From positions 3,548,501 to 3,612,500 of the forward strand of contig CM042560.1 in the NCBI GenBank assembly GCA_023630585.1: a stretch of DNA of 64,000 bases. Direction: 5' to 3'. This DNA comes from Cranoglanis bouderius (taxonomy: Eukaryota; Chordata; Actinopteri; Siluriformes; Cranoglanididae). The notes under the pieces were generated by a model. The model was not told where the DNA came from, did no database searches, and saw only the letters and a list, made by a program, of their open reading frames with translations. Below are positions 49,701 through 62,954 of the stretch, one piece after another (the first letter of the stretch is position 1; every line of letters begins with the position of its first letter). Made by a program: the position numbers and the translations under genes.

Positions 49701-52700
49701 AAGCGTGCTAACCACTAAGCCACCACGAATTTGAACCTGCGCTGAGACGTTAATATTATGAATACTACAATTACATGCATTTGTATTCAGATCTCAGAAT
49801 TTAGCACAGATTTGAGAGCCGCTTCTAAGCACTTCGTCCTTTCTCTACAGCGACTCCAGGAACATGTAAACAACAACGCAAATAAAGCAGGTTCAAGCAT
49901 CATCAGCTAATTTCTGGAGCAAGGTGACATACTGTACTATCAATCACCTGTACTTACATTATTGGACAAATCATCAAAAGAGGAATCATAGCTGTAAACA
50001 CGTAAAATAGGGACTCTAATAATCATGAAGCGTTAGAAGGAGAGGGTCCGGGGCGTTAATGTATCTGTCTAGGGGTGACAGGGGTGACAAACATATGGCC
50101 TGTGGTTCTAATCACCAAATGAATTTTGAGTTCTTTAAAAAAAAAAAAAAGTTATAGTCTCAAAAAGTGCTAATGATGTGTAATTCTTCATTAGCAAGGT
50201 ACAAATTTGAAACTGTTACTTTCTATGTCGGTTTCGCAGCAACCACAGCAACCAGGGTGAATACTTATGCGTTCACTCGGTTTTTTCTATTCATTTGTAC
50301 CTAATTGAAAACATGTAAGAGGAGTTACTGATGTGTTAGTTCTCAAAACTCATTAACGTGGCCCGTTATCTAAAATGAACCCGACACCCCTGGTTAACGT
50401 GTCACCACATCAACGATTACAAAACTGTATTAGACATGATTTACATTTACATCAACAGAGCTCACATGAACCAAAGGTGTTGGATCTGCTTGTGAAGAAC
50501 TTGTTTCTGCTCAAACTTTTATAATCACCGCGCTCTCAAAGAATGTCTCACATCGAGGACAGCTGTAGTCCTACCTTATCACTGTCCACTGTGTTTTGGG
50601 AGGTGCGGGATGCGATGGAGATTGTATCTGGCTGGCTGCTGGCGTCACCCTGACTGTCTGCGTCTTCAGTGGTTTCCCTGAATAATGATACGTAAAATAC
50701 AAACATGATTAAACATCATTAAATTAAAAAATAAAATTAAAAAAAAGTCCCATTAGTTGTGATATATGGTTTATTTTTTCCCCCATAACTGTTTCTATAT
50801 AACCATGGTAAGGCTTTATTCATTTATTATATGACTTCGAAAATTAGATAAAAAAGAACATAAGGAGTAGAGAGAGACAAGAAGGGACAGATTTTTTAAA
50901 AAAAAGAAAGAAAAAAAAAAGAAAAGTTAGTGTAGGGGAATAAAGCAGGAGTTAAAGGGATTATATCAGGGACCTCTTGCTGACGCTGCGCTGTCTGGAT
51001 GGAGTTTTAGGGAGGTGGATAGGCTCCTTCAGCGCCCCCTTAAGGTGCACCGTCCTCTCCTGGATCACTTCTCTAATATTCCGGATCCACTCTTGCTTCA
51101 CCTCCATACTGGACGCCTGCAGGAAAAGTCCAACAGTGAGAGCACGTGCTACAGCTACAGGCAACGCAGCTTAACACAAGCACAATAAAGGTTTGAACTT
51201 CTAACTGAAAGTTTACCTTCAGGATGGTTTTGCTGTCTGATGTTGGGGTGCGTCCGGCCCACAGAGCGAATTTACACGGGTCTCCCTCGATGTGCTCCGT
51301 CACTCCCAACTCGGAAGTCTGTCAGAGCATTAACAGTGACAGGAAAGTGACTTTAAAAATATAATTAAGTGAAAAATAAAAACAGTCCAAAATTTGATCA
51401 ATTAACATAAATTTGCCCAGGTGTTCCTGAGACATTCAACAATGACTTATACTTCCATCCATCCACTGATTTTCTATACCGCCTATCCGGGGAAGCCTGG
51501 AGCTTATCACGGGGAGCTCGCTCGGGGAACAAGGCGGGGGACAAGCTGGACAGGATGCCAACCTATCGCAGGGCACAGTCGCACACACATTCACACAGTA
51601 CGGACAAATTGGAAATGCCAATCAGCCTACAACGCAGGTCTTTGGACTGGGGGAGGAAACTGGAGTACCTGGAGGAAACCCCTGAAGCACGGGGAGAACA
51701 CGCAAGCTCCGTGCACAGAGGGCGTAGACGGGATTTGAACTCCTGAGCACAGAGGTGCGAGGCAAATGTGCTGGCCACTAAGCCACCATGCCTCCCACCT
51801 ATTGTACTTTTTATCCATTTATAGTTACATGTAATGTTGTGGAACATCCACAAAACGAGTTAGTTCCTGTTATTCTTTACATTATAGCAGCTATAAAAAT
51901 TCACTCCTTCACCAGCCTCTCTTTTTTCTCTGTCCAGAAGTTAATGAGGTGTAAAAAAAAAAAAAAAAACTGGGAACAGTCTTCAGGAACAGGAAGTGTT
52001 ACAAAGCGTGGATACTGGAGACTCCCTCCAGTCTCCTTCCAGAAAACTTCACAATATTAAACAATTTTCTAGGTTACATGACACTTAAGGTCCACCATAC
52101 ACTAGCGTGCGGAATTGTTGTTACTACATACATGATAACATATTTTAACAATGGTGACGATTTGAATCGCAGCCAGAACCACTGTCGACACCTTCCGACC
52201 AATGAGAATCAAGAATTCGACAGCTGTGGTATAGCGACAAATATCTGATTCTCTGCACAACCTACCAGCAATTTGCTCTTATAGACGTATTTCGTGCGTC
52301 CGGACGAGTCCTTCATCTCTTTGCTGAACACCAGAGAGATCTCGAAGAGGAAAAGGTGACGATCTCGGCCTTTGCGGATCAAAGATTTGGGATCCCAAAC
52401 CTGGAACGTGTCCTGTAGTATCAGCTCACCCTGAACAGCCAGGTTCTCATCAAAACCTAGAATCCGAAAGGACGTTGTGGAGGTTAGAACTAGAATCAAT
52501 GAAGGTGTAAATGATATCAGATTGACAATCAGACACAAAGATCGGACAGTGATATGGGAGTCATACAAAACATGCTTCATCAGGCAGTAACATTAAAATC
52601 CACTTTATTTCAAACTGACTGTGCGTTTTCATGCTATATTTTGTTTTTAGATTGTTACGGAGTTAAATGTGGAAAACTGTGAGCTCTTACCCTCCAGCAT

Positions 52701-53002
52701 GCTCACGTGCATAGCATCGTTGGCTCGTTTAGGCACGCTCAACATCACCTCCAACCCTTCCTTAATCTCCCCCTTACCCTCTTCACAACAAGTCAACAAC
52801 TCCTGTTAACACACACACACACACATACACACACGACACATTTAAAACACACCATTCTGAACATAGCTTGTTAATTGCCAGTATTATTGAGGTTTCACGC
52901 TCTACCTTAAGCAGCAGCTGGTACTTGGTGATTCTCTGGACAGGTTTGATGAGGTAGGAGGAGATGGAGTTGGCCAGCCCATGCCTTTTCTGGATCTCCT
53001 AA

Positions 53003-53033
<31 letters not shown>

Positions 53034-56000
53034 TTCAGTGCCATTAGAAGTATTTTTGTCAAATCACAATGAAATTCTTATCTTCGCATATCCCAGCTTG
53101 TTAGGAAGCTGGGGTCAGAGCGCAGGGTCAGCCATGATACAGCACCCCTGGAGCAGAGAGGGTTGAGGGCCTTGCTCAAGGGCCCAACAGTGGCAGCTTG
53201 AACCTTCAACCTTCTGAACGGTAACCCAGAGCCTTAACTATTAGCATTTCATGCAGTTGAAATTGGAGATACCAAGCATCAGTTTCACCCAAAACTAACA
53301 AAAATAATCAATTAATGAATCAATCAATCAATCAATAAATCAATAAACAAACAAACAACAAAATAACATTTACAAAAGAAATAGACAGAAAACAGGTAAA
53401 ACAAGGTTTTAATCTTATGACCATAAAAGAATGGATAAAAAGTTAAAAATAAATATGTTGATATTTAATATTTACTTACTATTTAATACATAATAAAATT
53501 GAATCGAAGCAAATCAAAAAGGCGCAGAAAAAAAAAAAACGTAAAACAGGCTATTTTTCTTGCTTTCATTCGATCACATTTCTAACAACAGTCTTTTGTT
53601 TAAAATACTGGTAACACCACCGAAAAAATGAGTGTGTTACTGTTTTAAAAAGCAAAATATGTATTTATTTATTTTTAAATTTTAAAAAATCCCTAAGCAC
53701 TATTTCTGCATTCTAGCGACAATGTGTTTTAAGCAATAATTAATAATAAAAAAAAATTGGACAAAAAAATAATTTCAGTACCATAATGACCCTTACATCC
53801 TGTTTGGGTAATTACTCTTATTACACTTTGTGTACAAGTGCTAAAATCTGGTCTAAGATTAAAGTCAAGGCAAATGGGATGAATAGATTGGATCACAGCA
53901 AGCTCTCTGCTGCCATCTAACTGTGAATTTAATCCTCAGATCAGTTGGCGAGTCTTTCCCTAAACAAGAAAAAAGAAACTCACGTCAAAGAAGCGTCCAG
54001 CTTGACCCTGAATCAGCTGGCTGGAGTCTGGCTTGTTTTTGCAGTAGGTGACATACATATGGAACTTATCAGCCTGAAAAAAAAAATGAAGGGAAAAAAA
54101 AAAAAAAAACAGGAAGGAAATGTTAGCTGTAATTTTCTTGTCATAAAACTAATACTAAAATTCAAAGTTTTGTTATGAAGAAGATCCAATTGCACTGCGA
54201 ATGAAGTGATGCTTATGTTTCAGTACCAAACAGGATTAAAATGAAGACTGATAGGACATTATGCAAGGAATAAACCACTTGGAGGCATTATTATTATTTT
54301 CCAATAATAGGTATTATTTTCCAATTACAGAAAGTGTTTTATTTCACTAATACCACAGCGATTTGCCAATACAACAATTTTTAATAAGTAAACAATGACA
54401 AATCATTTATAGTTACATTAAACAGTTGTTCCCTTGCCGACCTCACTCTTTTTTTTTTTTTTCCCTTAAAGTTATTGAGACGAAAAAATGCAGCATGTCA
54501 TGTTACCAAGAAACCGGAAAGTTTTCTGACCTGAACACTTTCACCGGGCCTAAAAGTACTGACACTGGAGACTCCTTCCATAAAAATTACATAAATATGT
54601 CCTCACAGAAAATTCACCATATTGATTAGATTTTTCTCTTTTTAAAATAATATTCATTTATTATTAGTTTCAGATTATGTCTCTGTGACTTAGCAGTTAC
54701 TAGAGAAACAGTAGCACATTAAAACATTCTTGAAACCGGAACTACTGTCCAAGCTGCTCTTATAGAAAATGAATCAACACCTTTTGAATCAGAACACCAA
54801 TCGACACCAATCAGAATTGAGAACTTAACATTTCTAGGGTGTAAAAGTATATTAGATAGGACAACATAAGCAATATCATTTCTTACCCAAGTAACGAAAC
54901 AATGGCCAACATCCTCAGGAAGCTGCTCATAATTCTCCAGCTCTTTCAAAAAAATGCTACAAACAACGGTAGTAAATATTTTGTTTATTTTCATAATTAC
55001 TTAGGCTAAACACTTTCCAAGCTATAAACCCATAATATTAAATATAGGGTACGTGATGTACTTGTTATGGAAATCGTAGATCTCCTGAATGTTCCCAAAG
55101 ATGACGTGCTCCTTATTGGCGATTCCCTGTGGGATCTCATCCATGCCACTGGTCATCTCCCACAAGAATGTCTGTCAAAGGAACGAAGACACAAGGAGTC
55201 AGTTTGAACAGCTGATTAACCCAAATCCAGGCACTAAAATCTTCTAGTAGGGAATAAAACACTTCAGGGGCATGCTGTTAGAGGAAAATAATCAGCATCT
55301 GGGTTGTGTGATGTGGCTCGACATAAAGTGGAGTTTCACCCCCTCTTATACCACAGCAATTTGACAACACTAACAATTTTTTTTTTTTTTATTAACGAAC
55401 AACAGATCATACTTTTTATCCATTTATAGTTCATTTACTGATGTGGAAAGATCTCACTATAATTTAGTTCCTGTTATCACTTATGTTCCAGGAGATATAA
55501 ACAGCTGTTCCATCACCAGCCTCTTTCTTGAAAAAAGTGCTGCCTTTTTGAATCAATGAAAATGAATCAACACCATCTGACCAATCAGAATCGAGAATTC
55601 AACAGTGCTGTGGTATAACGTTTCAGCCCGATATGATATGAAATCCATATCCATAAACACACCAAAAATTATAATTCAACATTTTGGAAGGTCTGTACAA
55701 AAAGCCGAGGGACTAAGACACACCTCGAGGCACTCCTGCAGATCTCTGACGTACGCTCTCTCAGTCTGCAGCAGCTCTGCCATGATGTACCTGCAGCAGA
55801 GAGAAAGTTTCACTGAGTTCCACAAAAAAAAAAACACTCTGTACTTTGAAATATTGATCAGAGAAATATTTTCCTCCAGGAACTAGCTGCCAAGAAATGT
55901 GTAATAACAAGCTGGACTGAGAGCACACACTGTCTGGAACTGATTCGGAAAAAACTGAACGACTGCATTTGATGCTTTCACTATTTTGGCTGCCTCACTC

Positions 56001-58021
56001 TTTCTTCCTGGCTGATTTTTTCTTCTCCTCGTTGACTTCGTGGTTGGGATCGTTGAGGTTGACCTCCGGGTCGGTGTGGGTCAGGCTGGCGGGGATAATG
56101 TCCAACTCCAGGTCTTTATAGTCCTGTCAGAGACAACACAGCGTGCTGCGATACACTGCTGTTAAAAAACCTAATTCTTGTATTAAAAGATCTTAGAAAT
56201 GTAATAAAACCAACATAAAGGGGTCAAATCAAAAGAAAAGGAGAAACCCTGGATTCTGAAAACAGAAAGTCAGTAAGAAGAGGAGGATATTGGTATGATA
56301 ATGTGGTTTATGTTAAAGTGACTCACTCTTGCAGGAACCATAATATTAACTACTAAGGTAGCAAACTGACATTAGCCAATCAATAGATATTCCATTAGGA
56401 ATGTAATTTTGTCTATTGGTCCATCGTTGGCCCCCAAGGACCAACAGACTTTTAGCCACCTTTAAGTCCACCTTGTCATTGGCACCCAACATCTGTCCAA
56501 TAGATTGGTTGACATTGGGCCAATGTTTGCAGGGCTGTTATGAAAAGTGTGCCTTTGTCAACATTGGGCCAATGTTGGGTAGGGCCCTTGTGAAAAGTGC
56601 TCTTTTGCCAACATTGGCCCAGTGTTGTAACGGGAGGGCCAACATAGCCACCCAAAATGGACACTGGGCCAACTTCAGTTTGCTCCTGGCTTTCCTTCAT
56701 TATAAGCCACAACTGCTTTTTTGTATGAACTACTCCTTTATCCAGAAAGGCCATAGGTGAAGACGAGCTCCTCACCTCCGAGCACAGTCCCAGCGCTCGG
56801 TCCAGACTAGAGCGGTACTGGCCCATGCGCTGAGAGAAGTCCCGGTAGCGCCTGTCCACGGTGGACACCCACCGCTTCAGCTCAGCCACATGGACATGCC
56901 CCTTCTCCACCAGACTGCCAGCAAGCTGGATCAACAGCTTCACCTTCTCCTGGGTTTGCTGGAGGTGACATTAGACTGTACTTAGAGAACTGATTGAAAC
57001 AGTATAAACAGATTTACACTATGAAAATCATTTGGTATATAATCAGGGCTTGATTAAAGATCGGATGGAAGAAAATCCACTCGATTAATATATATACTGT
57101 ACGTCTGAAAGACTATAGGCTTATAAAGCACTTTAAGTTGATTAAAAACATATTTCTCCTAAATATGAGAAGTAATCAGGTAGAAAGTTTTCTATCACCT
57201 TCCTCTAAGAGTGGAACGTTGACAGTGATTTTGTAAAATCTCAATGTACCTTTGCAGAGACACGAAATTCCTCATAGTCCTTGAGCAGTCCCTGAGTTTT
57301 CTCTGTGGTTTCACCTGGAGATGTGTGTGTGGACAAATACTGCTCACCGGTGTCCTGCAACCAGTCCAATGCCTGAGAATGAAAACAGGGAGAGAAGAAG
57401 AAGAAGTAAGACGAAATGGGGAGCTCTTGTTCGCTGCCTCTGAAATAACTTGTTATGGACTATATACTGTGCTGTTATAGATTATATAATGATCAACAAC
57501 TCAGTGGTGATGTAGCCCGACACAAAATGGAGATACTGTTACCATGCCAAAGTTCATTATTTTCCTATAACAACACACCCCAAGTCCACACTTATATTTT
57601 AGGGAATCTGTTTCTGTCATAACGAGTACAGTTAACTACAGCTGGAAGGTCTGAATTAAATTTTTATGCATTTTGTCACTGTTCTTAAAAACGATATTTA
57701 ATGATTATTAAATGATTCTTATCTGATTATGTTATGTCAGAGACACAATACAGTGTAAAGCTTCAGAAAAACGTTCGGTGAACGATGGCTGGTGTGTAGC
57801 TGTCTGTCATTGAGACCATTGGCTTCTTTAATACAAATCGAAGCCACAATTAACACTAAAAGCTTCCTTCAAGTCAGCAAAAAAATCTCCTCTTCACCTG
57901 CTTGACATGGCGTTCAAACAGCACATACTGCTGACACTGGTCCAAGCGCTTCTTCTTCTGCGTCCAGAAATGCAGGACACGATTCTCTCTCTGGAGCAGC
58001 TCGCTCAGGATGGCTATCACA

Positions 58022-58079
<58 letters not shown>

Positions 58080-61000
58080 CCACATTATAATACACCGATA
58101 CACATGCACATACTGTATGACATCATGCTTATTTAAAGGAAACGTGCAGGCAGGCTGTGGGATATTTCAGGCAAGCTTTGGTGACCGACCTTTAACCTGT
58201 GTCTCAGGTGCTCGGTTGTGGCTGGTGACCCCTGACATGCTCACGTTATTGCGGTGGATGTACTTCAGAAAGACCTCGGCATTCCGGCGGGCTAGAGTGC
58301 AGGCCTGCACGCAAACCGACACACGACTGTGTATATCTGACAGATACAGAGTGAACTTCACGGGTCTGTTGTAGGTCTACTTTCATGGAGTGCTACTTTT
58401 CTGCATAGAACCCACATGCCTTTATTCACATGTAGAGTGTATCCCGAGTGCTAGTGTTTGAAACAAGGGTCTCCCCCCCCATTTTCACCCCACTTTGGTC
58501 TTGCCAGCTCTCTCTCTCTCAGCTAGCTAACTCCACCCTATTACAGGACAGCTACCAACTGGGGGAGGGTGGCGTAAACACGTGCTTCCATCGAGACATG
58601 CATCACAGGGCAGCGTAACACACTCGGAGGAAAGTGCTATCTACCCACTTCCGCATACATGAGCACACAGATGCCTGTGATTGGCTAGTGTCACTCCAAC
58701 AAAAAAAACGGGTAAAGCTTATAAAGCAAAGATACCTTCACATATAATTCAATGAAATGAAAAGTTTCAAACAAAAGGAATCAGAATAATAACTATTAAG
58801 CAGTAAACAGCAGAACAACCGGTTTTAAAAAGTCAAACAACAATTTTCCTTAGTGTTTTAGGCTGCAGAATTTATCTTATACACTGTCGTGCAGGTTTTT
58901 TTGTTTTGTTTTGTTTTAAGAAAATGACCGGCAGTTTTTTCCCCAGACATGGGTAAAATCCCAGACAACTGCGGTGATATTTTTGATCAGAAATCATAAT
59001 GTTTTCATTTCTACTAACACACAAACGCAGTTGGCATAAAGCTACGCTGAAATTACAAGCACGATATAGCATCCCTGAATAACTCATCCCAGAGTTAACG
59101 TATCCCAGAACAGCTGACCTGACATCTTACGGGTCGATATGGAAACGTGGAGGTGCGTTCACACATACAGCGGCTCGCAGCGACCGGAGGCCGTTCATTT
59201 TCAACGAGAGCTGGCGACTTCCGGCGACACGAGCAACATGGACCGTCGCCGACTAGACGTGGGCGTGTCTAGCGTAGCGACAAAGCTGAGAAAAGTTTAA
59301 CTTCATGCAAATTTGAAGCGACTTGTGCAGCTGCTTCCAATGGGAGTGAAGATCCGTGATCCGCCATGCTGCCTGCGAGTTGTCAGAGTCGTTTCGTGGA
59401 CCCGGACAGCCCGGCGCTTGCGCTTTCGCCGCAGATAGACGGCCGCAATGGCAAAGAGCTCACGCACACTGCTTCTCCTTCATCTCATAGGATATGATGC
59501 ATATATACACTGGTGAATTTTATTTACAAACGCTCTCCCTCCTGAATGTTTCATGTTAGTGGCAAGAAAACTGATTTGGTGTCAAAAGTGGAATGCTAGT
59601 TGCGCCACCCGCTGATAAATGTTACTATGGCAACCAGTAGTAGGAACGCCTACTGGCGATTTCATAGTACAGCGACTGGTGACTTGAAGTGATAAAATAG
59701 CTGTAAGTGTGAACGTACCTCGACAGACAGGGATGTTTGGGATCTGACTTGCCCTCCAGTGGATATTACTTTTAACACTCCATGCGCGAGTATATGCACG
59801 ACTACTATATGTGCATAACTACTGCGTAGTCGCCACAAATACTATTACAAAGCATTCTGAAATGAGTACTAAGCAACAAAAACCTGCAATGTTTCCATGC
59901 TTTTAAAAAAAATCAAATCAAAATGAATAACTTGGATGTTTGACGCAAAGCCTAGAGAGCCTAGACAAAGCTGTATTCATATATTAAAATGGGTTCAACT
60001 GTTTTGGATGTAAACTTTGCAGGGGAGTAACACTCCAAGAGCAGCAGGTTTTAATCAACTCATTTGAATGTGCTACAGAAGCATTTACAAGTTGTAGGGA
60101 CTGCAAACTGTAGAGGTGTTTCCAGGCTCTTAGCCAAACAGAGACAGGTGTGTCGGGATAGATGCAGTGTGTTTGTGTATGTGCATGTGAGAAAACACGT
60201 GAGTAAATACGTGAGTAAAGTGTGTGTGTGTGTGTGTGTGTGTTTAACCTTGAGAAAGGCCTCTTTTTGTTCCAGGTGCTTGCTGATGAGAGGAGCCACG
60301 TGGTCCGTGTCTGACGTAGACCCGAGTTTGTCGTGCGCTCCACACCAGTCCTCCTCCCTCCTGTACTCCTGCTCCAGACTCTCCAGCACGTTACACACCT
60401 GAGTGGGTCACACCCACACCCACACACACACACACACACGCACCAAAAACACAAAGTAGGACAACATTTAATAATGAAGGCTTAATATGGTTCATGTAGC
60501 TGCTCTACATTTGCGGAATGTAAATAATTAAGGTCTAGTCTTTCACTAATCGATACGGATAAGAGTGTTCACCACTGCAACGGACACACACTCCTCCACA
60601 CCACACACCGCACCTGCTCGGAGGTCTTATAGAAGGCCACTGAGGCGTTGACCAGCTTGAGTCGGTCCTCCATTTTCAGCATGAGGGTCTGCCAGTGCAG
60701 CGCCACGGTCTCAGCGCAGGCTCGAACGGCGTCCGGGTCGTAGTGGCCGGCCTGCAGCATCATCTCGGCTCTCTGCTGTAGCTGGAGAGCGCTCTGATGT
60801 GTCCTCTGGAGGGAATCTGCATGGAGAAGAGACTGGAGGCACGAAGAGTTAAGCTTAGCTTGTTATCACTTACACATTACCTTATACGTCTGTTAGACAT
60901 GCACCCGCTCGGTCACTTTTTATCAAGCAGCGCTGTTATATCATCCCAAAAATCAGGGCGGAGTCTGTTTTAGTTGCATTTAAAGTCCCCATAAAATCAA

Positions 61001-62919
61001 AATTTAAGTTTTGTGGCTTATAGTATAAATATGTTCGCCTTAAGGTTATCTATAAGCTAGTGTGCTCCAAAACAATGACAACATTCGCATTCCAAATTTA
61101 CAGTCTCTCTCCACCACCAATACGGATCCGCAATTTTGATGACATCATTCTGCACTTCAGCTTCTCATCAGATTTCCTGTCCAATCAAATGCTTTCTAGA
61201 ATCTGAAGTGTCCCGCCCCCAACATTATAAAAATCACCTTGCCAAAACACATCGTTATTGCTCAGGCTCGTGTCGGGTACAGCTTAGCCGAGGCTATTTT
61301 AAAATTTTAAAAGGGGGAGGAGGCGATCGATATGCCCCTCCCTGACTTCCTGTTTCAGTGGAAACTACATCAAAACATCGACTAACGCTGCGCATTTCTT
61401 TTTTTCATTATTCAATTGACTTTTGTTGCCTTGAGCTTGAGTAAGAGGCCACACGGGGAACAGTGGAAACCATTGTGTAATCTCTTTATTGTCTTCTTTT
61501 TTCTTTTTAAAACATTTTTGCCATTGTTTTTATGCACTCTGCAAAAAGCTCTTTACAAAACTGTTTAAAAAGTGCTACATAAATAAAATCGTAATGCTAA
61601 TCATAAAAAATATATAATAAATAATAATATTTCTGCCAGAATCTAGCTCATTCTCTGATGCCTGCATTTCCAAAAGCCACGCTAAGCCTTGATTTATTTC
61701 TGTGATGTATTTGTGAATTACGTCTAATTATTTCTCTAAAAAAAAAATAAAAAAAAAATTTTAAAAATGCCCTACATTCTCTAAAAAAGCTTTTTACTAA
61801 AAGTGTCATCAGAATCAGTGCTTGAAATTGGAACGGGAAACTTTATGGGCTCAGTTCAGTTTCTCTAATGAACATGAGCAATCTTTATTAGCAGATTTCT
61901 GATTCATTTGATAATTCATCTTCAGTAAGTGCCTTATCCTGATTAGAGTCGAGGTGGCCATCAGATTTTTACTACAGAGATTAAGTAAGAAGGTGAATTA
62001 AAGCAGTTAAAAATTTATCCTTTTTTAAAATAAATACACTCTTAGAAAAAAAAAAAGTTTTAGTGCACCCTTAAAAGTTCTATCAGAAAAGACGGAACCC
62101 ATAAAAATAATACGGTTTTAGTTTTGTCTACATTTCCTCTATCCAATATTTGCTCTTTTATTTTTGTGCTATAAGTACAGGGCTAATATAGATAACAAAG
62201 TAGTGCCTCGTGCAGTTGGGGGTCAATTTTCAGCTTTGGTTATTCATTTAATTCTCTATTGAACTGTTTAACACCATCTCATGTTGTGGCTGAGTTAACT
62301 CTAACGGCTTCCTTTGGCTGTACTTTCTTAGTCCTTCCTTGGCACCAGCGTCATTTAATCCATCTGTCCCCTTTCATTAGTACGGAAATGAATAGACGCT
62401 CTCTAACCCAGCGTTTGTTTACGAACAAACAGAAGAAGAAATGTAATTTCATTTAAAAAATGAACCTGGTGCACTGCAGTGTTTTAACCTTGATTGCCTC
62501 TGGAGTGTCTGGCAGAGGGAACGCTTTGGCGTACAATCAGAGTTGCTCTTGGGCTCGCTCACAAGCTCCGGTTTAAACCAGTTGTCATTAGTTGTGAATT
62601 ATAGGAGGCAATTTGCTGAATTAAAATCATCTCACATATTTACTGAGTGTTGAAGTAGTCGAAAGTTAAGGGGGCACTTTAAAGTTTCTTGCAGGTGCAT
62701 TGCTGATGCAGATGGCACTTTAGGGAACGTGTTTCCAGGCGTTTATAATAAACGAATAAACTGAAATAAACGACAATTCCAATTTGTCGTTTTCTCAGAC
62801 TGTTAGTACTGCTCCTATGGTTTAGAGGTTATACTGCATAATTTGCAACTTAAAGGTGCAGTCTGTCATTTGAATTGTTACACATATGCCCCTTTTCTAT
62901 ATAAGGCAACTTGCAAGGC

Positions 62920-62954
<35 letters not shown>

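Noticed and set aside
41182..50574. Kalirin-7 terminal exon with a PDZ ligand
   Set aside because: I looked on the minus strand for a short exon ending in Ser-Thr-Tyr-Val and stop after the DSDK donor and found none I could support.
55605..55886. 93-codon plus-strand frame
   Set aside because: It overlaps the antisense of a kalrn DH1 exon (55724-55790) and a foldback repeat end.
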